DNA of 64,000 nucleotides. Origin: Nocardia spumae (GTDB lineage: Bacteria > Actinomycetota > Actinomycetes > Mycobacteriales > Mycobacteriaceae). The notes beneath the pieces are model-generated. The model saw nothing but the letters and a program-made list of their open reading frames with translations. It made no database searches and was not told where the DNA came from. Below, one piece after another: positions 52,985 through 61,668 of the stretch (position 1 is its first letter; the number at the start of each line of letters is the position of its first letter). The position numbers and the translations under genes are program-made. The stretch covers positions 6,882,001 to 6,946,000 of the forward strand of contig NZ_JAJFZL010000001.1 of NCBI RefSeq assembly GCF_020733635.1, given 5' to 3'.

Positions 52985-54109
52985 TCAGGTTCGGTCGTAC
53001 GCCGGGGTCCGGCGGATGGGGGCTCGGTAGCGGCGGCGGCGAGGCGGCCGTGAGGGCGGCGGCGGGCCGAGTTCGGACAAGAGCTCCCGGCGGCGCTCGG
53101 CGTCCACCGCGCTGCGATCGCGATAGGTGAGGGCGGCGTCCATCGCCCACAGCATGTCGAGGCCGAGGCCCTTCACCTCGGCGGCGCGCATGCGGCGGTA
53201 CGCCTCGACGGGGCCCACGTCGGCCAGCTCGTCGACAGTGGTCACACCCGCGGGCGCGAGCATGGCGGCGGCGGCATCGCCCAGGCCCCAGCCGCGGCCC
53301 TGCCATTGCCGCACGCGCAGGTGCGCGTCGCCGCGGACCTGTTCGGCCTCGCTCCACACCGACGCTCGCAGAGCGTCGGGATCGGTGGGTGCGCCGGGGC
53401 GGGACAGCACCTGGGTTCGCGCCCGGCGGGCCACGCCCACCATGGGACGGAACCGGCGGAATATCTGGATCTCACCGTCGTGGCCTTGGTCCCAGGGATC
53501 GAGATAGGTGTAATCGGTGCCGAACCGGGTCGTGTCCAGTTCCGCCGCGAGCAATGCCCAGGCCCGGGCGTCGTCGGGAGTGCGCGGCTGGACGACGAGC
53601 AGACCGTGACGGCGGGCGATATCGCCCTCGCCGTCCCGATACCGCCGCTGTTTCCACCAGATCTCCGATGCGCCGGGTTCCAGCGTCCGGTCCAGCCCGA
53701 AGGTGTGCCAGCGCACAGTGCCCTCGGATCGCGACAGCGGAAGCCGGCGTCGCAGCTGCCGTGCCGCGTAATCGTCGAACGGCGTGCACCAACCCGGAAC
53801 CAGGACAATGGGATCGGCCGGATCGGCATCGAACGGATTCGGGCTGAGAAACGGGCGGTCGATGAGCACAACGGTGCCCGGACGTCCCTGATAGGCCAGT
53901 CCCCACAGCAGCCGAGCCAGCAGTCGCGCGCCGTGATCATCGGACAGAACATGCCACGTCTCGTGGAAACGGTTGGTGCTGAAGCGAGCACGGGTCCCCG
54001 GACGGAGGGTGATCACGGTGTGGGCGCGACCGGACCACCGCACCGTATGCCGGTGCAGTTTGAGACCGTCGCGGACGGATCCGCCGGTGCCGGGGCGCTG
54101 GTGTTTCAT
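52985..54109 (-). CDS. Protein with TfoX C-terminal-like helix-hairpin-helix domain
   Basis: A 374-residue protein. Most of it (~1-265) is an unrecognised Trp/Arg/Asp-rich domain with VLVPGWCTPFDDYAARQLRR and GTDYTYLDPWDQGHDGEIQI. Near 285-340 a TfoX C-terminal-like segment reads WGLGDAAAAMLAPAGVTTVD ELADVGPVEAYRRMRAAEVK GLGLDMLWAMDAALT. That module folds as a small helix-hairpin-helix and is seen alone or fused in bacteria. The tail is Pro/Arg-rich. It could bind DNA or a partner through the C-terminal module. ATG 54109 chosen; the ribosome binding site is weak. Confidence 0.65.
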   Translation of the reverse strand: MKHQRPGTGGSVRDGLKLHRHTVRWSGRAHTVITLRPGTRARFSTNRFHETWHVLSDDHGARLLARLLWGLAYQGRPGTVVLIDRPFLSPNPFDADPADPIVLVPGWCTPFDDYAARQLRRRLPLSRSEGTVRWHTFGLDRTLEPGASEIWWKQRRYRDGEGDIARRHGLLVVQPRTPDDARAWALLAAELDTTRFGTDYTYLDPWDQGHDGEIQIFRRFRPMVGVARRARTQVLSRPGAPTDPDALRASVWSEAEQVRGDAHLRVRQWQGRGWGLGDAAAAMLAPAGVTTVDELADVGPVEAYRRMRAAEVKGLGLDMLWAMDAALTYRDRSAVDAERRRELLSELGPPPPSRPPRRRRYRAPIRRTPAYDRT

Positions 54110-54338
54110 CGAGATCCATGACGCCACAGCACATGTCGTCCGGGCAAGCGATTTTCGTGCAGGCATCCGGACCCGCTTGTCCGGGTCGCCGCACAGGAGT
54201 GCGCCTCCCCTGCGATCGCGTCGATCGACACAGAATCCGTCACTGTGACTCACCTCACATATCAGCCCTGTCACAAGCCGGAGGCGGTGAGCGTCTGGTG
54301 TTGTGCCAGAGTCGATGGTGGACGGACAGGAGCTATCC

Positions 54339-55229
54339 ATGAGCGAGCAGATCGATAAGACCACCGAGGCGTTCGTGACGCATCGCAACCTGCTGTTCAC
54401 GGTCGCCTACGAGATGCTGGGCTCGGCGGCCGATGCGGAGGACGTGCTCCAGGAGACCTGGATGCGCTGGGTGGACGTCGACCTGCGGGAGGTGCGTGAT
54501 CAGCGCGCCTATCTCGTCCGCATCACCACGCGGCAGGCGCTGACCCGGCTGCGCACGCTCGGGCGCCGCAAGGAGTCCTACGTCGGGCCGTGGTTGCCCG
54601 AGCCGCTGCTGACCACGCCCGATGTGGCCGAGGACGTCGAGCTGGCGGACAGCGTGTCGACGGCGATGCTGCTGGTCCTGGAAACCCTCGCCCCGACCGA
54701 GCGGGCGGTCTTCGTGCTGCGCGAGGTCTTCGACCTGGGATACGACGAGATCGCCGCGGCGGTCGACAAGACACCGGCCGCGGTACGCCAGATCGCCCAC
54801 CGCGCACGGGCACACGTGGCGGCGCGCCGCCCGCGCGGAGCGGTGTCGGCGGACGAGTCACGCCGTGCGATCGAGGCCTTCCAGCAGGCGATCGCCACCG
54901 GCGATCTGCAGAATCTGGTCGACATGCTGGCACCGGACGTGGTGCTGCTCGGCGACGGTGGTGGCGTGGTACAGGCGGTGCCGCGGCCGATCACCGGCGC
55001 CGACAAGGTGGCGCGGGTGCTGCGGGCGGGCCTGCCACGACTCAGCACCGAGGCGACGGTCGAGTCGGCACTGATCAACGGCTGGCCCGCGCTGGTCATC
55101 CGGATCGGCGGCCAGGTCGACGATGTGCTGACCGTGCGCATCGACGACGGCCTGATCACCGGGCTCTATGTCGTCCGCAACCCGGAGAAGCTGTCGCGTC
55201 TCGGACATCGGACCACGGTCAGTCGCTGA
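54339..55229 (+). CDS. ECF41/SigJ-type RNA polymerase sigma factor with SnoaL-like tail
   Basis: A 296-residue sigma-70 family protein. Region 2 is FVTHRNLLFTVAYEMLGSAA DAEDVLQETWMRW (~12-45), and region 4 is TLAPTERAVFVLREVFDLGY DEIAAAVDKTPAAVRQIAHRARAH (~115-160). A C-terminal SnoaL/NTF2-like domain (~175-290) follows, with AIEAFQQAIATGDLQNLVDM and GLITGLYVVRNPEKLSRL. This is the ECF41/SigJ layout, where the tail both enables and restrains activity. CAGGAG precedes ATG 54339. No anti-sigma gene is adjacent, as usual for ECF41. ECF41 factors often drive a neighbouring oxidoreductase or carboxymuconolactone-type gene. Confidence 0.88.
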   Translation: MSEQIDKTTEAFVTHRNLLFTVAYEMLGSAADAEDVLQETWMRWVDVDLREVRDQRAYLVRITTRQALTRLRTLGRRKESYVGPWLPEPLLTTPDVAEDVELADSVSTAMLLVLETLAPTERAVFVLREVFDLGYDEIAAAVDKTPAAVRQIAHRARAHVAARRPRGAVSADESRRAIEAFQQAIATGDLQNLVDMLAPDVVLLGDGGGVVQAVPRPITGADKVARVLRAGLPRLSTEATVESALINGWPALVIRIGGQVDDVLTVRIDDGLITGLYVVRNPEKLSRLGHRTTVSR

Positions 55230-55384
55230 TCCGGTGAGCCGATCGCCGGGAGCCGCACCGATGAGTTCGCGGTGCCACCGTCGTCTGCACTACGGACGAG
55301 GAACTGCGGCGGTGCCGCCGGGCGTGGGCGCGTCGTGCCCCGGTCGGCGATCGAATGCGCCGCGCCGATCGAAAGGTGTCTCCG

Positions 55385-56026
55385 GTGCCGGATGCGGTGT
55401 CTCGCGAGGACTTGTGGGCAATGGCGCACACGGAGCGTGCGGCGCTGGCCGACGACCTCGCCGAGCTGGACGACGCGCAGTGGGCGCAGCGCTCACTGTG
55501 CGGGCAGTGGACGGTGGAGGAGGTCGTCGCACACCTGACCGCGGCGGCCAGCACCAGCCGACTCCGTTGGCTGCGTAGCGTTCTCGCTGCGCGCTTCGAT
55601 TTCGACGAGCACAATGCCCGGCGCCTGACCGAACATCGCGGCGCGACACCGGCGGAAACTCTGGTGCGCTTCCGGTCGATCATCGGCAGCACCACCTCGG
55701 CCTCCAGCCGCCACACCGCGGCCTGGCTGGGTGAGGTGATCGTCCACGCTCAGGACATCCGCCGACCGCTGGGACTGGCCGGTGCCCCCGCGCTCGCGGC
55801 GGTCACCGAGGTAGCGCGGTTCTACGCCGAGCGGAATTTCGCGGTTGCCAGCCGCACCGCGATCGACGGTCTGCGTCTCGAGGCGACCGATGGTCCCTTC
55901 ACCGCAGGCGCCGGGACCGAGGTCCGGGGCACGACGCTGGCACTGACGATGGCCATGGCCGGCCGAGCGGTCTACTGCGACGATCTCACCGGCCCGGGCG
56001 TGCCGACGCTACGCGGGCGTCTCTGA
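55385..56026 (+). CDS. Maleylpyruvate isomerase/TIGR03083 family protein (DinB-like)
   Basis: A 213-residue protein of the mycothiol-dependent maleylpyruvate isomerase-like group: TERAALADDLAELDDAQWAQ RSLCGQWTVEEVVAHLTAAA with the metal-binding His, then HTAAWLGEVIVHAQDIRRPL GLAGAP with further histidines, and a C-terminal domain (TEVRGTTLALTMAMAGRAVY CDDLTGPGV). I chose GTG 55385 with AAAGGTG upstream. It is 155 bases after the ECF41 sigma gene and could be its target. Likely a mycothiol-dependent enzyme; substrate unknown. Confidence 0.82.
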   Translation: MPDAVSREDLWAMAHTERAALADDLAELDDAQWAQRSLCGQWTVEEVVAHLTAAASTSRLRWLRSVLAARFDFDEHNARRLTEHRGATPAETLVRFRSIIGSTTSASSRHTAAWLGEVIVHAQDIRRPLGLAGAPALAAVTEVARFYAERNFAVASRTAIDGLRLEATDGPFTAGAGTEVRGTTLALTMAMAGRAVYCDDLTGPGVPTLRGRL

Positions 56027-56716
56027 GAATCGCTCGCGCATCGTCAGATAGCTGTCGAGTTGGCCTGCGCCGCTGAGCAATCGGCGGCTGCGGGTATCGA
56101 GGCGGTGCTGCCAGGAGTCGAGGAAGGCGTCGAGTGCCTCCGTGCCGCCGGCCGCGCGCAACGATTCCAGGAATCGCGCGACCTGGTGCAGCCGATATCC
56201 GCCGCGGCGCAGTTGTCGCGCTATCTCGGCATCGCGCACGGCCTCGGCGTCGTAGCGGCGGTAGCCGGTGCCACGCTCGCGGTCCGGGTGCAGGATGCCC
56301 TCCGTCTCCCAAGCCCGCACCGTGGCCGGATGCAGGTCGAGCCGGCGCGCGAGTTCGCCGACGGTCAGCGGGCGGCCGGGGATCGCCGGGGCCGTGGTGG
56401 ACAGGCTGTCCAGTGCCGCGGCGACCTCGGTGCGGGTGTCGCGTTCGGTGCGCAGGGCGACGTGCGCGGCATCGATGAGCCGGTAGGCGGATTCGAGGTC
56501 GGCGTCGTTGACCGCGCGCATGATCTCCACCGCCTGCCCGTGCCCGTGGCCCGCGCGCAGGGCGAGGAAGGTGCGCAGCGCCTGCGCGTGCACGGGGGTG
56601 TAGGACCGGTAGCCGGTCTCGGTGCGCGCGGCCGGCGGGAAGACGCCCGCGTCCTCGTAATTGCGCACCGCCTGGGCGGACAATCCGTGCTCCCGGGCCA
56701 GATCGATGGGCCGCAG
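56009..56716 (-). CDS. MerR family regulator with two MerR-type DNA-binding domains (CTG start)
   Basis: A 235-residue protein. The N-terminal MerR helix-turn-helix is LAREHGLSAQAVRNYEDAGV FPPAARTETGYRSY (~5-40). A second MerR winged helix lies at ~115-180 (LTVGELARRLDLHPATVRAW ETEGILHPDRERGTGYRRYD). The frame reads LRPIDLAREHG from CTG 56716, which has a perfect GGAGG-TGTGAG spacing. A shorter TTG start (56683) would remove half of the first domain, so CTG is preferred. It diverges from the erythromycin esterase gene across inverted repeats and probably controls it in response to a drug. Confidence 0.82.
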   Translation of the reverse strand: MRPIDLAREHGLSAQAVRNYEDAGVFPPAARTETGYRSYTPVHAQALRTFLALRAGHGHGQAVEIMRAVNDADLESAYRLIDAAHVALRTERDTRTEVAAALDSLSTTAPAIPGRPLTVGELARRLDLHPATVRAWETEGILHPDRERGTGYRRYDAEAVRDAEIARQLRRGGYRLHQVARFLESLRAAGGTEALDAFLDSWQHRLDTRSRRLLSGAGQLDSYLTMRERFSETPA

Positions 56717-56753
56717 CTCACACCTCCATTTGAGGGTTCAGCACCTTGATTCC

Positions 56754-56788
56754 GGGTGAACCGTGAAGAAGTTTCACCCGATTCTTCA
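56754..56788. promoter_or_regulatory. Interleaved inverted repeats, candidate MerR operator
   Basis: GGGTGAA (56754-56760) pairs with TTCACCC (56773-56779), and TGAAGAA (56764-56770) pairs with TTCTTCA (56782-56788). Both lie between the divergent MerR and erythromycin esterase starts. MerR proteins bind such dyads in the spacer of stretched promoters. Confidence 0.55.
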
Positions 56789-56829
56789 ACGATACCGTCG
56801 AAGGTAGCCAATTTCGGAAGGGGTGTTCC

Positions 56830-56889
56830 ATGTCCACGAACTCCACGTCCACGAACTCCATGTCCACGAACTCCATGTCCACGAACTCC
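56830..56889 (+). repeat. Four tandem 15-base units at the start of the erythromycin esterase gene
   Basis: The unit is AYGTCCACGAACTCC, repeated exactly four times with only the second base of the unit varying (ATG, ACG, ATG, ATG), then a partial fifth copy. It encodes (M/T)STNS repeats. Copies 1, 3 and 4 each begin with a potential ATG start. Confidence 0.9.
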
Positions 56890-58107
56890 ACGTCCACCGC
56901 CACCACATTGCGTGGAATCGGCCGCCAACTCGGTGACTCCGCCGCCTTGGGCCGCGCCGTCGACGAACTGCTCGGCACACGGTCCGAGTCGCCGGTGTTG
57001 TTCGGTCTGGGCGAACCGACGCACGGGATCGAGGCATTCCCGTTGCTGCGCAACGAGATTCTTCGGCATCTGGTCGACCGCGGATACCGGTCGATCGCCG
57101 TGGAAACCGATATCTTCGCCGCGTCCGTCGTCGACGACTACGTGCACGGGGGAACCGGCGATATCGACACCGTGCTCGCGACCGGGTTCAGTCATCGGTT
57201 CGGCGAGGTGCCGGGCAACCGGGAACTCGTCGAGTGGCTCCGGGCGCACAATGCAGAACTGCCACAACGGGATCGGGTTCGCTTCCACGGGTTCGACGCG
57301 CCACTGGAGTTCGCCGCGGCGCCGAGCCCGCGCCGCGCCCTGTTCGCCGTCCACGATCGGCTGCCCGCGGCATTGCGGCCCGAATCGGCCCGCGACCTCG
57401 ACACATTGCTCGGCGAGGAGGCGGAGTGGACGAACGAGGAGGCCATGTACGACCCGGCGGTCTCCATCGGTGACTCCGACCGGGCGCGGGCATTGCGGAT
57501 CGCCGCGGACGATCTCGCGGGTGCGCTGCGGCGCGCGGCGCCCACCCTGCGCCCCCTGGACCAGGCCGGTTACGACCTGACCGCCGCCTACGCGCGGACC
57601 GCGCTGGGGCTGCTCCGCTATCATGCCGCGATGGCGAGTCCCGCCTCCGATCGGATCGGTCGCCTGCTCGCCGTGCGCGCCGAGATGATGGCGGACAACC
57701 TGCTGGCGCTGGTCGAGCAGGAGCGGCGGCACGGGCCGACCCTGGTGTTCGCGCACAACGTGCACTTGCAGCGGGCACAGTCCGGTATGCCGGTCGGCGC
57801 GGACGAGGTGAGCTGGGGTAGCGCCGGTGCGCTCGTCGGACTCGCGCTCGGCGAACGCTATGTCTTCGTGGCGACCGATGCCCGCCCGCAGGCCGAGCCG
57901 GACACCTTCCAGGGCATGCTGGCCGAGGCGACGACTCGCCGGGCACTGTTCCCGGCGGCGGAACTGCTCGCCGCCCTGCCCCCATCGATCCGCACGGGCG
58001 AACCGATCGTGCGCGGCCATATTCCGCTCGCCCCGGCGGATGTGACCGGGGCCGACGCGATCCTCTTCGTGGCCGATACCGACGGCAAGCAGCATCGGTA
58101 CTGGTAG
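56830..58107 (+). CDS. Erythromycin esterase family protein
   Basis: A 425-residue protein of the erythromycin esterase/succinoglycan-biosynthesis-like family. VLFGLGEPTHGIEAFPLLRN carries a catalytic-type Glu/His pair, and RSIAVETDIFAASVVDDYVH, MMADNLLALVEQERRHGPTL VFAHNVHLQRA and VSWGSAGALVGLALGERYVF VATD follow. Such enzymes open the macrolactone ring of erythromycin-type drugs, though many relatives have other substrates. The N-terminal ~23 residues are (M/T)STNS repeats. AAGGGG precedes ATG 56830. A MerR regulator diverges from it. A deleted relative lies at 18385-18847. Confidence 0.85.
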   Translation: MSTNSTSTNSMSTNSMSTNSTSTATTLRGIGRQLGDSAALGRAVDELLGTRSESPVLFGLGEPTHGIEAFPLLRNEILRHLVDRGYRSIAVETDIFAASVVDDYVHGGTGDIDTVLATGFSHRFGEVPGNRELVEWLRAHNAELPQRDRVRFHGFDAPLEFAAAPSPRRALFAVHDRLPAALRPESARDLDTLLGEEAEWTNEEAMYDPAVSIGDSDRARALRIAADDLAGALRRAAPTLRPLDQAGYDLTAAYARTALGLLRYHAAMASPASDRIGRLLAVRAEMMADNLLALVEQERRHGPTLVFAHNVHLQRAQSGMPVGADEVSWGSAGALVGLALGERYVFVATDARPQAEPDTFQGMLAEATTRRALFPAAELLAALPPSIRTGEPIVRGHIPLAPADVTGADAILFVADTDGKQHRYW

Positions 58108-58270
58108 CCGGCGAATAGCCGCGTTATAAACCGCCCGCCGCGAAACAACAACTGTCATCACATGATTCGGAGGGTCGCGGGGTGGGCGGCCCGATCCGGT
58201 GACGTCCGCCCCGCGACTCCCATGGGACAGCCCGACCAACCCGACCGGACTGTCCCCCTAACGCACAACG

Positions 58271-58303
58271 CGGCTACCGGCGGCTGGGTGCCGCCGGTAG
58301 CCG
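58271..58303. terminator. Bidirectional terminator between esterase and DoxX genes
   Basis: CGGCTACCGGCGGC and GCCGCCGGTAGCCG form a perfect 14-bp stem with a 5-base loop between convergent genes. The rest of 58108-58318 holds no gene. Confidence 0.85.
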
Positions 58304-58318
58304 GGCGTTATGCGCGGG

Positions 58319-58747
58319 TCATCGCTCGAGCAGCGCGCCCAAGGCGGTGATCGAGGCCCGGCGTTCGTAGGCGATCCAGGCGAAGATCGCAGTGAGCGCC
58401 AGCGGGAAGGGAGCCAATTCCGGGGTGCCGGCCAGGAAGGCGTTGAAGCCGGCGGCGAGGAAGGTGACGATCGCCAGGCCGATCGCGGCGGCCGCGGTCA
58501 GGCGGGGCACCATGAGTCCGATCCCGCCCGCGACCTCGGCGAGACCGATGAAGACCAGCAGCGCCAACGGGATCGAGAAGGCAGTGGCATTGTTTTCCAT
58601 CAGGGTCTGCGGGATGACGAGCTTCGGGCCGCCGGAGGCGATGACGAAGAACAGACCGAGCACGATCTGCAGGGTCCACAGGACGCGGTTGCGGATCTTG
58701 CCGGGGCCGACGGCGGCGGTGGTCTGGGTGGCGGTGACGGCGGTCAT
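58319..58747 (-). CDS. DoxX family membrane protein
   Basis: A 142-residue protein with four membrane helices (VLWTLQIVLGLFFVIASGGP KLV, FSIPLALLVFIGLAEVAGGI, TAAAAIGLAIVTFLAAGFNA, PFPLALTAIFAWIAYERRA). The arrangement and GLAEVAGGIGLMVPRL fit DoxX/DoxD-like proteins. Mycobacterial DoxX can join SseA and SodA in a membrane oxidoreductase complex for thiol stress, but many homologues are unassigned. A rhodanese lies elsewhere in this window, not adjacent. AAGGAACGAGAA is the ribosome binding site. Confidence 0.85.
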   Translation of the reverse strand: MTAVTATQTTAAVGPGKIRNRVLWTLQIVLGLFFVIASGGPKLVIPQTLMENNATAFSIPLALLVFIGLAEVAGGIGLMVPRLTAAAAIGLAIVTFLAAGFNAFLAGTPELAPFPLALTAIFAWIAYERRASITALGALLER

Positions 58748-58981
58748 TTCTCGTTCCTTCTGGGTCGGTCGCGCCGGGTTGGTGGCGCGTTCAGCAGTAG
58801 GGACGGGGGCGGTCCGGAAAACTCATCGCCGCGGTCGAAACAATTTCCACCGGGCCGTCGGGACCGGATGTGCGCTGTGTTCCGGCAGAGGCACGCCAGC
58901 GCGTCGGCGCCGCGAGCGGCCGGGGTCACGGTGAATCCTCAACCGCCGTGACCCGCAATCTGTCGGCACCCCGGTCTATCA

Positions 58982-58997
58982 TCGAACACATGTTCGA
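58982..58997. promoter_or_regulatory. Perfect LexA/SOS box
   Basis: TCGAAC-ACAT-GTTCGA matches the mycobacterial/actinobacterial LexA box TCGAAC-N4-GTTCGA exactly. It spans the ATG at 58990. A TATCAT hexamer begins at about 58976, just before and slightly overlapping it, and could be the -10 of a leaderless promoter. Confidence 0.8.
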
Positions 58998-59337
58998 ACA
59001 CTGGCCGGAGAAGGGAGAACAGGCCCTGCACCGTGTGGTGGTTCCGCCGATGCCGGTGCTGGTGGATATCGCTGCCGCGATCCCCACCGATCCCCGAGCC
59101 CGTCCGCACGATGCCGAGCACGAGAGCGCAGGGGGCGTGGTGCGGGCGGGCGGTCTCGATATGACCGGACGAATGCCCGGGCGTTTGCACGCGTGGGCGC
59201 GCGCGGGCGACGGAACCTGGCTGGGCTTGGTCGAATTCGAGTTGATCACGGGTAATCGGCGCAGTCGGCTACCGGTCACGCAATGGTGCCCCGCACATGC
59301 CCTCATCATGCGTGGCGGATGCGGGCCGCCCGATTAG
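58990..59337 (+). CDS. Hypothetical protein, likely SOS-regulated
   Basis: A 115-residue protein beginning MFEHWPEKGEQALHRVVVPP. The middle (AGGLDMTGRMPGRLHAWARA GDGTWLGLVEFELITGNRRS) looks beta-rich, and the C-terminus has WCPAHALIMRGGCG with two cysteines. No signal peptide. No domain recognised. The perfect SOS box over its start and a TATCAT hexamer near the right distance suggest a leaderless, LexA-repressed gene made after DNA damage. It ends 16 bases before the convergent HelR-like gene. Confidence 0.7.
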   Translation: MFEHWPEKGEQALHRVVVPPMPVLVDIAAAIPTDPRARPHDAEHESAGGVVRAGGLDMTGRMPGRLHAWARAGDGTWLGLVEFELITGNRRSRLPVTQWCPAHALIMRGGCGPPD

Positions 59338-59353
59338 GCGGCCCGCGATATCG

Positions 59354-61546
59354 CTACGCGGGCAGGCTGTTCCGGGCGGGCGCCCCGGTTTCGACCAGGC
59401 CGGCAAGCGCGGTCGGCAACGGCCCCTCGTGCAGGACGCCCAGGCGTTGGGTCGCCCGGGTGAGGGCCACATAGAGTTCGGCCGCACCGCGTGGTCCGGT
59501 GGCGAGGATCCGCTCCGGATCCACCACGAGGACCGCGTCGAATTCCAGCCCTTTCGTCGCCGCCGCCGTAACGGTGCCGGGTACCCCGGGCGGGCCGATC
59601 ACGATGCTGGTTCCCTCGTGTTCGGCTTCCGCTTGCACGAATTCCTCGATCGCGGAGGCCAATTCGCCCGCATCGACCTGCCGCGACCACGGTTGGACAC
59701 CGCAGGCGCGCACCGACTCCGGTGGTTGGACACCCGGCGCGAACTCGGCGAGCACCGCCGCGGCCACCGACATGATCTCCGCGGGTGTCCGGTAGTTCAC
59801 CGACAGCGTCCGATAACGCCAGCGTCCCGGCACGTACGGCTCGAGCATCGCGCCCCACGAGGTCGCTCCCGCGGTCGAACGACGTTGAGCGAGATCGCCG
59901 ACCACGGTGAACGACCGTCCCGGACAGCGGCGCATGAGCACGCGCCAATCCATCGCGGACAACTCCTGCGCCTCGTCGACCACGATGTGCCGATAGGTCC
60001 AATCCCGGTCCGCCGCAGCGCGTTCGGCCAGCTCCCGGGTATCGCGCTCGACGAAACGCTCGGCCAGATCCTCGGCGTAGAGCAGATCCGTCGCGAACAG
60101 ATGGTCCTCGTCGTCCATCATGTCCTCGCGGCCGGTCATCAGGTCCAGCACGCCGGCCGCGTACTCGGCCTGCGCGGCGCGTTCCCGTTCGGCGGAGGTG
60201 TCGGCCGGTGTGTCCCGGCCCAGCAGATCGACCAGTTCGTCGAGCAACGGCACATCCGACACCGTCCACGCCGCACCCTCGGCACGCCACAGCGCCGGAT
60301 CACCACCGGCGGCCCGCAACCGTTCGGGCGACGAGTACAGCGAGGCCAGCAACTCCTGCGGGGTGAGGATCGGCCAGAGGCGGTCGAGCGCCGCGGTGAA
60401 CTGTTCGTTCTCCGCGAGTTCGGCCACCAGATCCGAGCGCATGTTCTCCCACGCCTCGCGGTCGTCGCGGGTCAGCCAGCCCTTGCCGATCCGGGCGATC
60501 GACCGTTCGGTGATCACATACGTGACGATCTCCCGGAAGACCGCACGCGCCTCGTTGTGCGGCAGCCCGCTCGCCCGTGCCTCCGAGCGCGCCCATTCGG
60601 CCATCTCGGCATCGATACGCGCGGTGACGTCCGCCAGTTCGACGGTCAGCGGCTGCTCGGGCACTCGCTGCCGGTCGGCGATCGCGGCCGCGAGCACCTC
60701 GAGGATGTCGAGCGAACCCTTGAGCCGCGCGGCATCGGCGGTATCGTCGGCGGTGACGTGCAAGCCGGGAACGAGATCACCGGTGGTGGTGAACACCACG
60801 TTGGTCTCACCGAGCGACGGCAGCACCCGGCCGATGTGATGCAGGAACTCGGGGTTGGGCCCGACCACCAGCACACCGTGCCGTTCCATCTGCTTGCGCT
60901 GGGTATAGAGAAGATAGGCGACCCGATGCAGCGCCACCACGGTCTTGCCCGTACCGGGTCCGCCCTCGATCACCAGCACACCCGGATGATCGAGCCGGAT
61001 GATCTCGTCCTGTTCGGCCTGGATAGTGGCCACGATGTCGCGCATCCCCGCACCGCGCGGTGCGTTGACCGCCGCCAGCAACGCGGCGTCGCCGCGCTCA
61101 CCCGTACCCGGGCGCCCGAACACCTCGTCGGTGAAATCCACCACCTGGCGCCCGCGCGTATGGAATTGGCGCCGCCGCCGCATATTCTCCGGACTGGCCG
61201 CGGTGGCCACGTAGAACGGCCGCGCGGCCGGCGCCCGCCAATCCAGCAGCAGCGGCTCGAACTCGTTCGCCTCGTCGAACAGGCCGATCCGGCCGATATA
61301 GGACGGTTCACCGGCGACCGTATCCAGCCGCCCGAAACACAGTCCGTTGTCCGCGACGTCCAGCCGCTTCACCTCGCGCGCCAGCGCCCGCACCTCGGCA
61401 TCCCGTTCCACCAGGGCCGCGCCACCACGCAGGGCCGCGCGGTAGCCGACCTTCGCCCGCGCGCGCTCGGCGTCGAGGCGCGCGTAGAGCCCGGCCACGT
61501 AGCTGTCCTCGGACCGCAATTCGTCTTCATATCTCTGATCCGCCAT
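59354..61546 (-). CDS. helR: HelR/HelD-type RNA polymerase-associated ATPase (UvrD-like helicase fold)
   Basis: A 730-residue superfamily 1 ATPase. The N-terminal ~65 residues are a charged helical arm, as used by HelD to enter the RNA polymerase channel. Walker A is GGPGTGKT (195-202), Walker B and motif II is HIVVDEAQELSAMDW near 540, and later motifs include LSVNYRTPAEIM and a C-terminal VALTRATQRLGVL. HelR proteins free RNA polymerase from rifamycins and raise rifampicin tolerance. A rifamycin-associated-element-like palindrome lies about 120 bases upstream. GAGAAGGGG precedes ATG 61546. I use the symbol because fold and upstream element agree. Confidence 0.85.
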   Translation of the reverse strand: MADQRYEDELRSEDSYVAGLYARLDAERARAKVGYRAALRGGAALVERDAEVRALAREVKRLDVADNGLCFGRLDTVAGEPSYIGRIGLFDEANEFEPLLLDWRAPAARPFYVATAASPENMRRRRQFHTRGRQVVDFTDEVFGRPGTGERGDAALLAAVNAPRGAGMRDIVATIQAEQDEIIRLDHPGVLVIEGGPGTGKTVVALHRVAYLLYTQRKQMERHGVLVVGPNPEFLHHIGRVLPSLGETNVVFTTTGDLVPGLHVTADDTADAARLKGSLDILEVLAAAIADRQRVPEQPLTVELADVTARIDAEMAEWARSEARASGLPHNEARAVFREIVTYVITERSIARIGKGWLTRDDREAWENMRSDLVAELAENEQFTAALDRLWPILTPQELLASLYSSPERLRAAGGDPALWRAEGAAWTVSDVPLLDELVDLLGRDTPADTSAERERAAQAEYAAGVLDLMTGREDMMDDEDHLFATDLLYAEDLAERFVERDTRELAERAAADRDWTYRHIVVDEAQELSAMDWRVLMRRCPGRSFTVVGDLAQRRSTAGATSWGAMLEPYVPGRWRYRTLSVNYRTPAEIMSVAAAVLAEFAPGVQPPESVRACGVQPWSRQVDAGELASAIEEFVQAEAEHEGTSIVIGPPGVPGTVTAAATKGLEFDAVLVVDPERILATGPRGAAELYVALTRATQRLGVLHEGPLPTALAGLVETGAPARNSLPA

Positions 61547-61668
61547 ATGCCCCTTCTCCGGCTCGACGATCGCGGTTGTCGTACTGCGGACATCGATGTC
61601 CCGCCTCGGCCGTACGGATCCTCGTTTGCGCAGGTTCCAGCCTCGGCGGGCCATTGTGCGGCATCACC

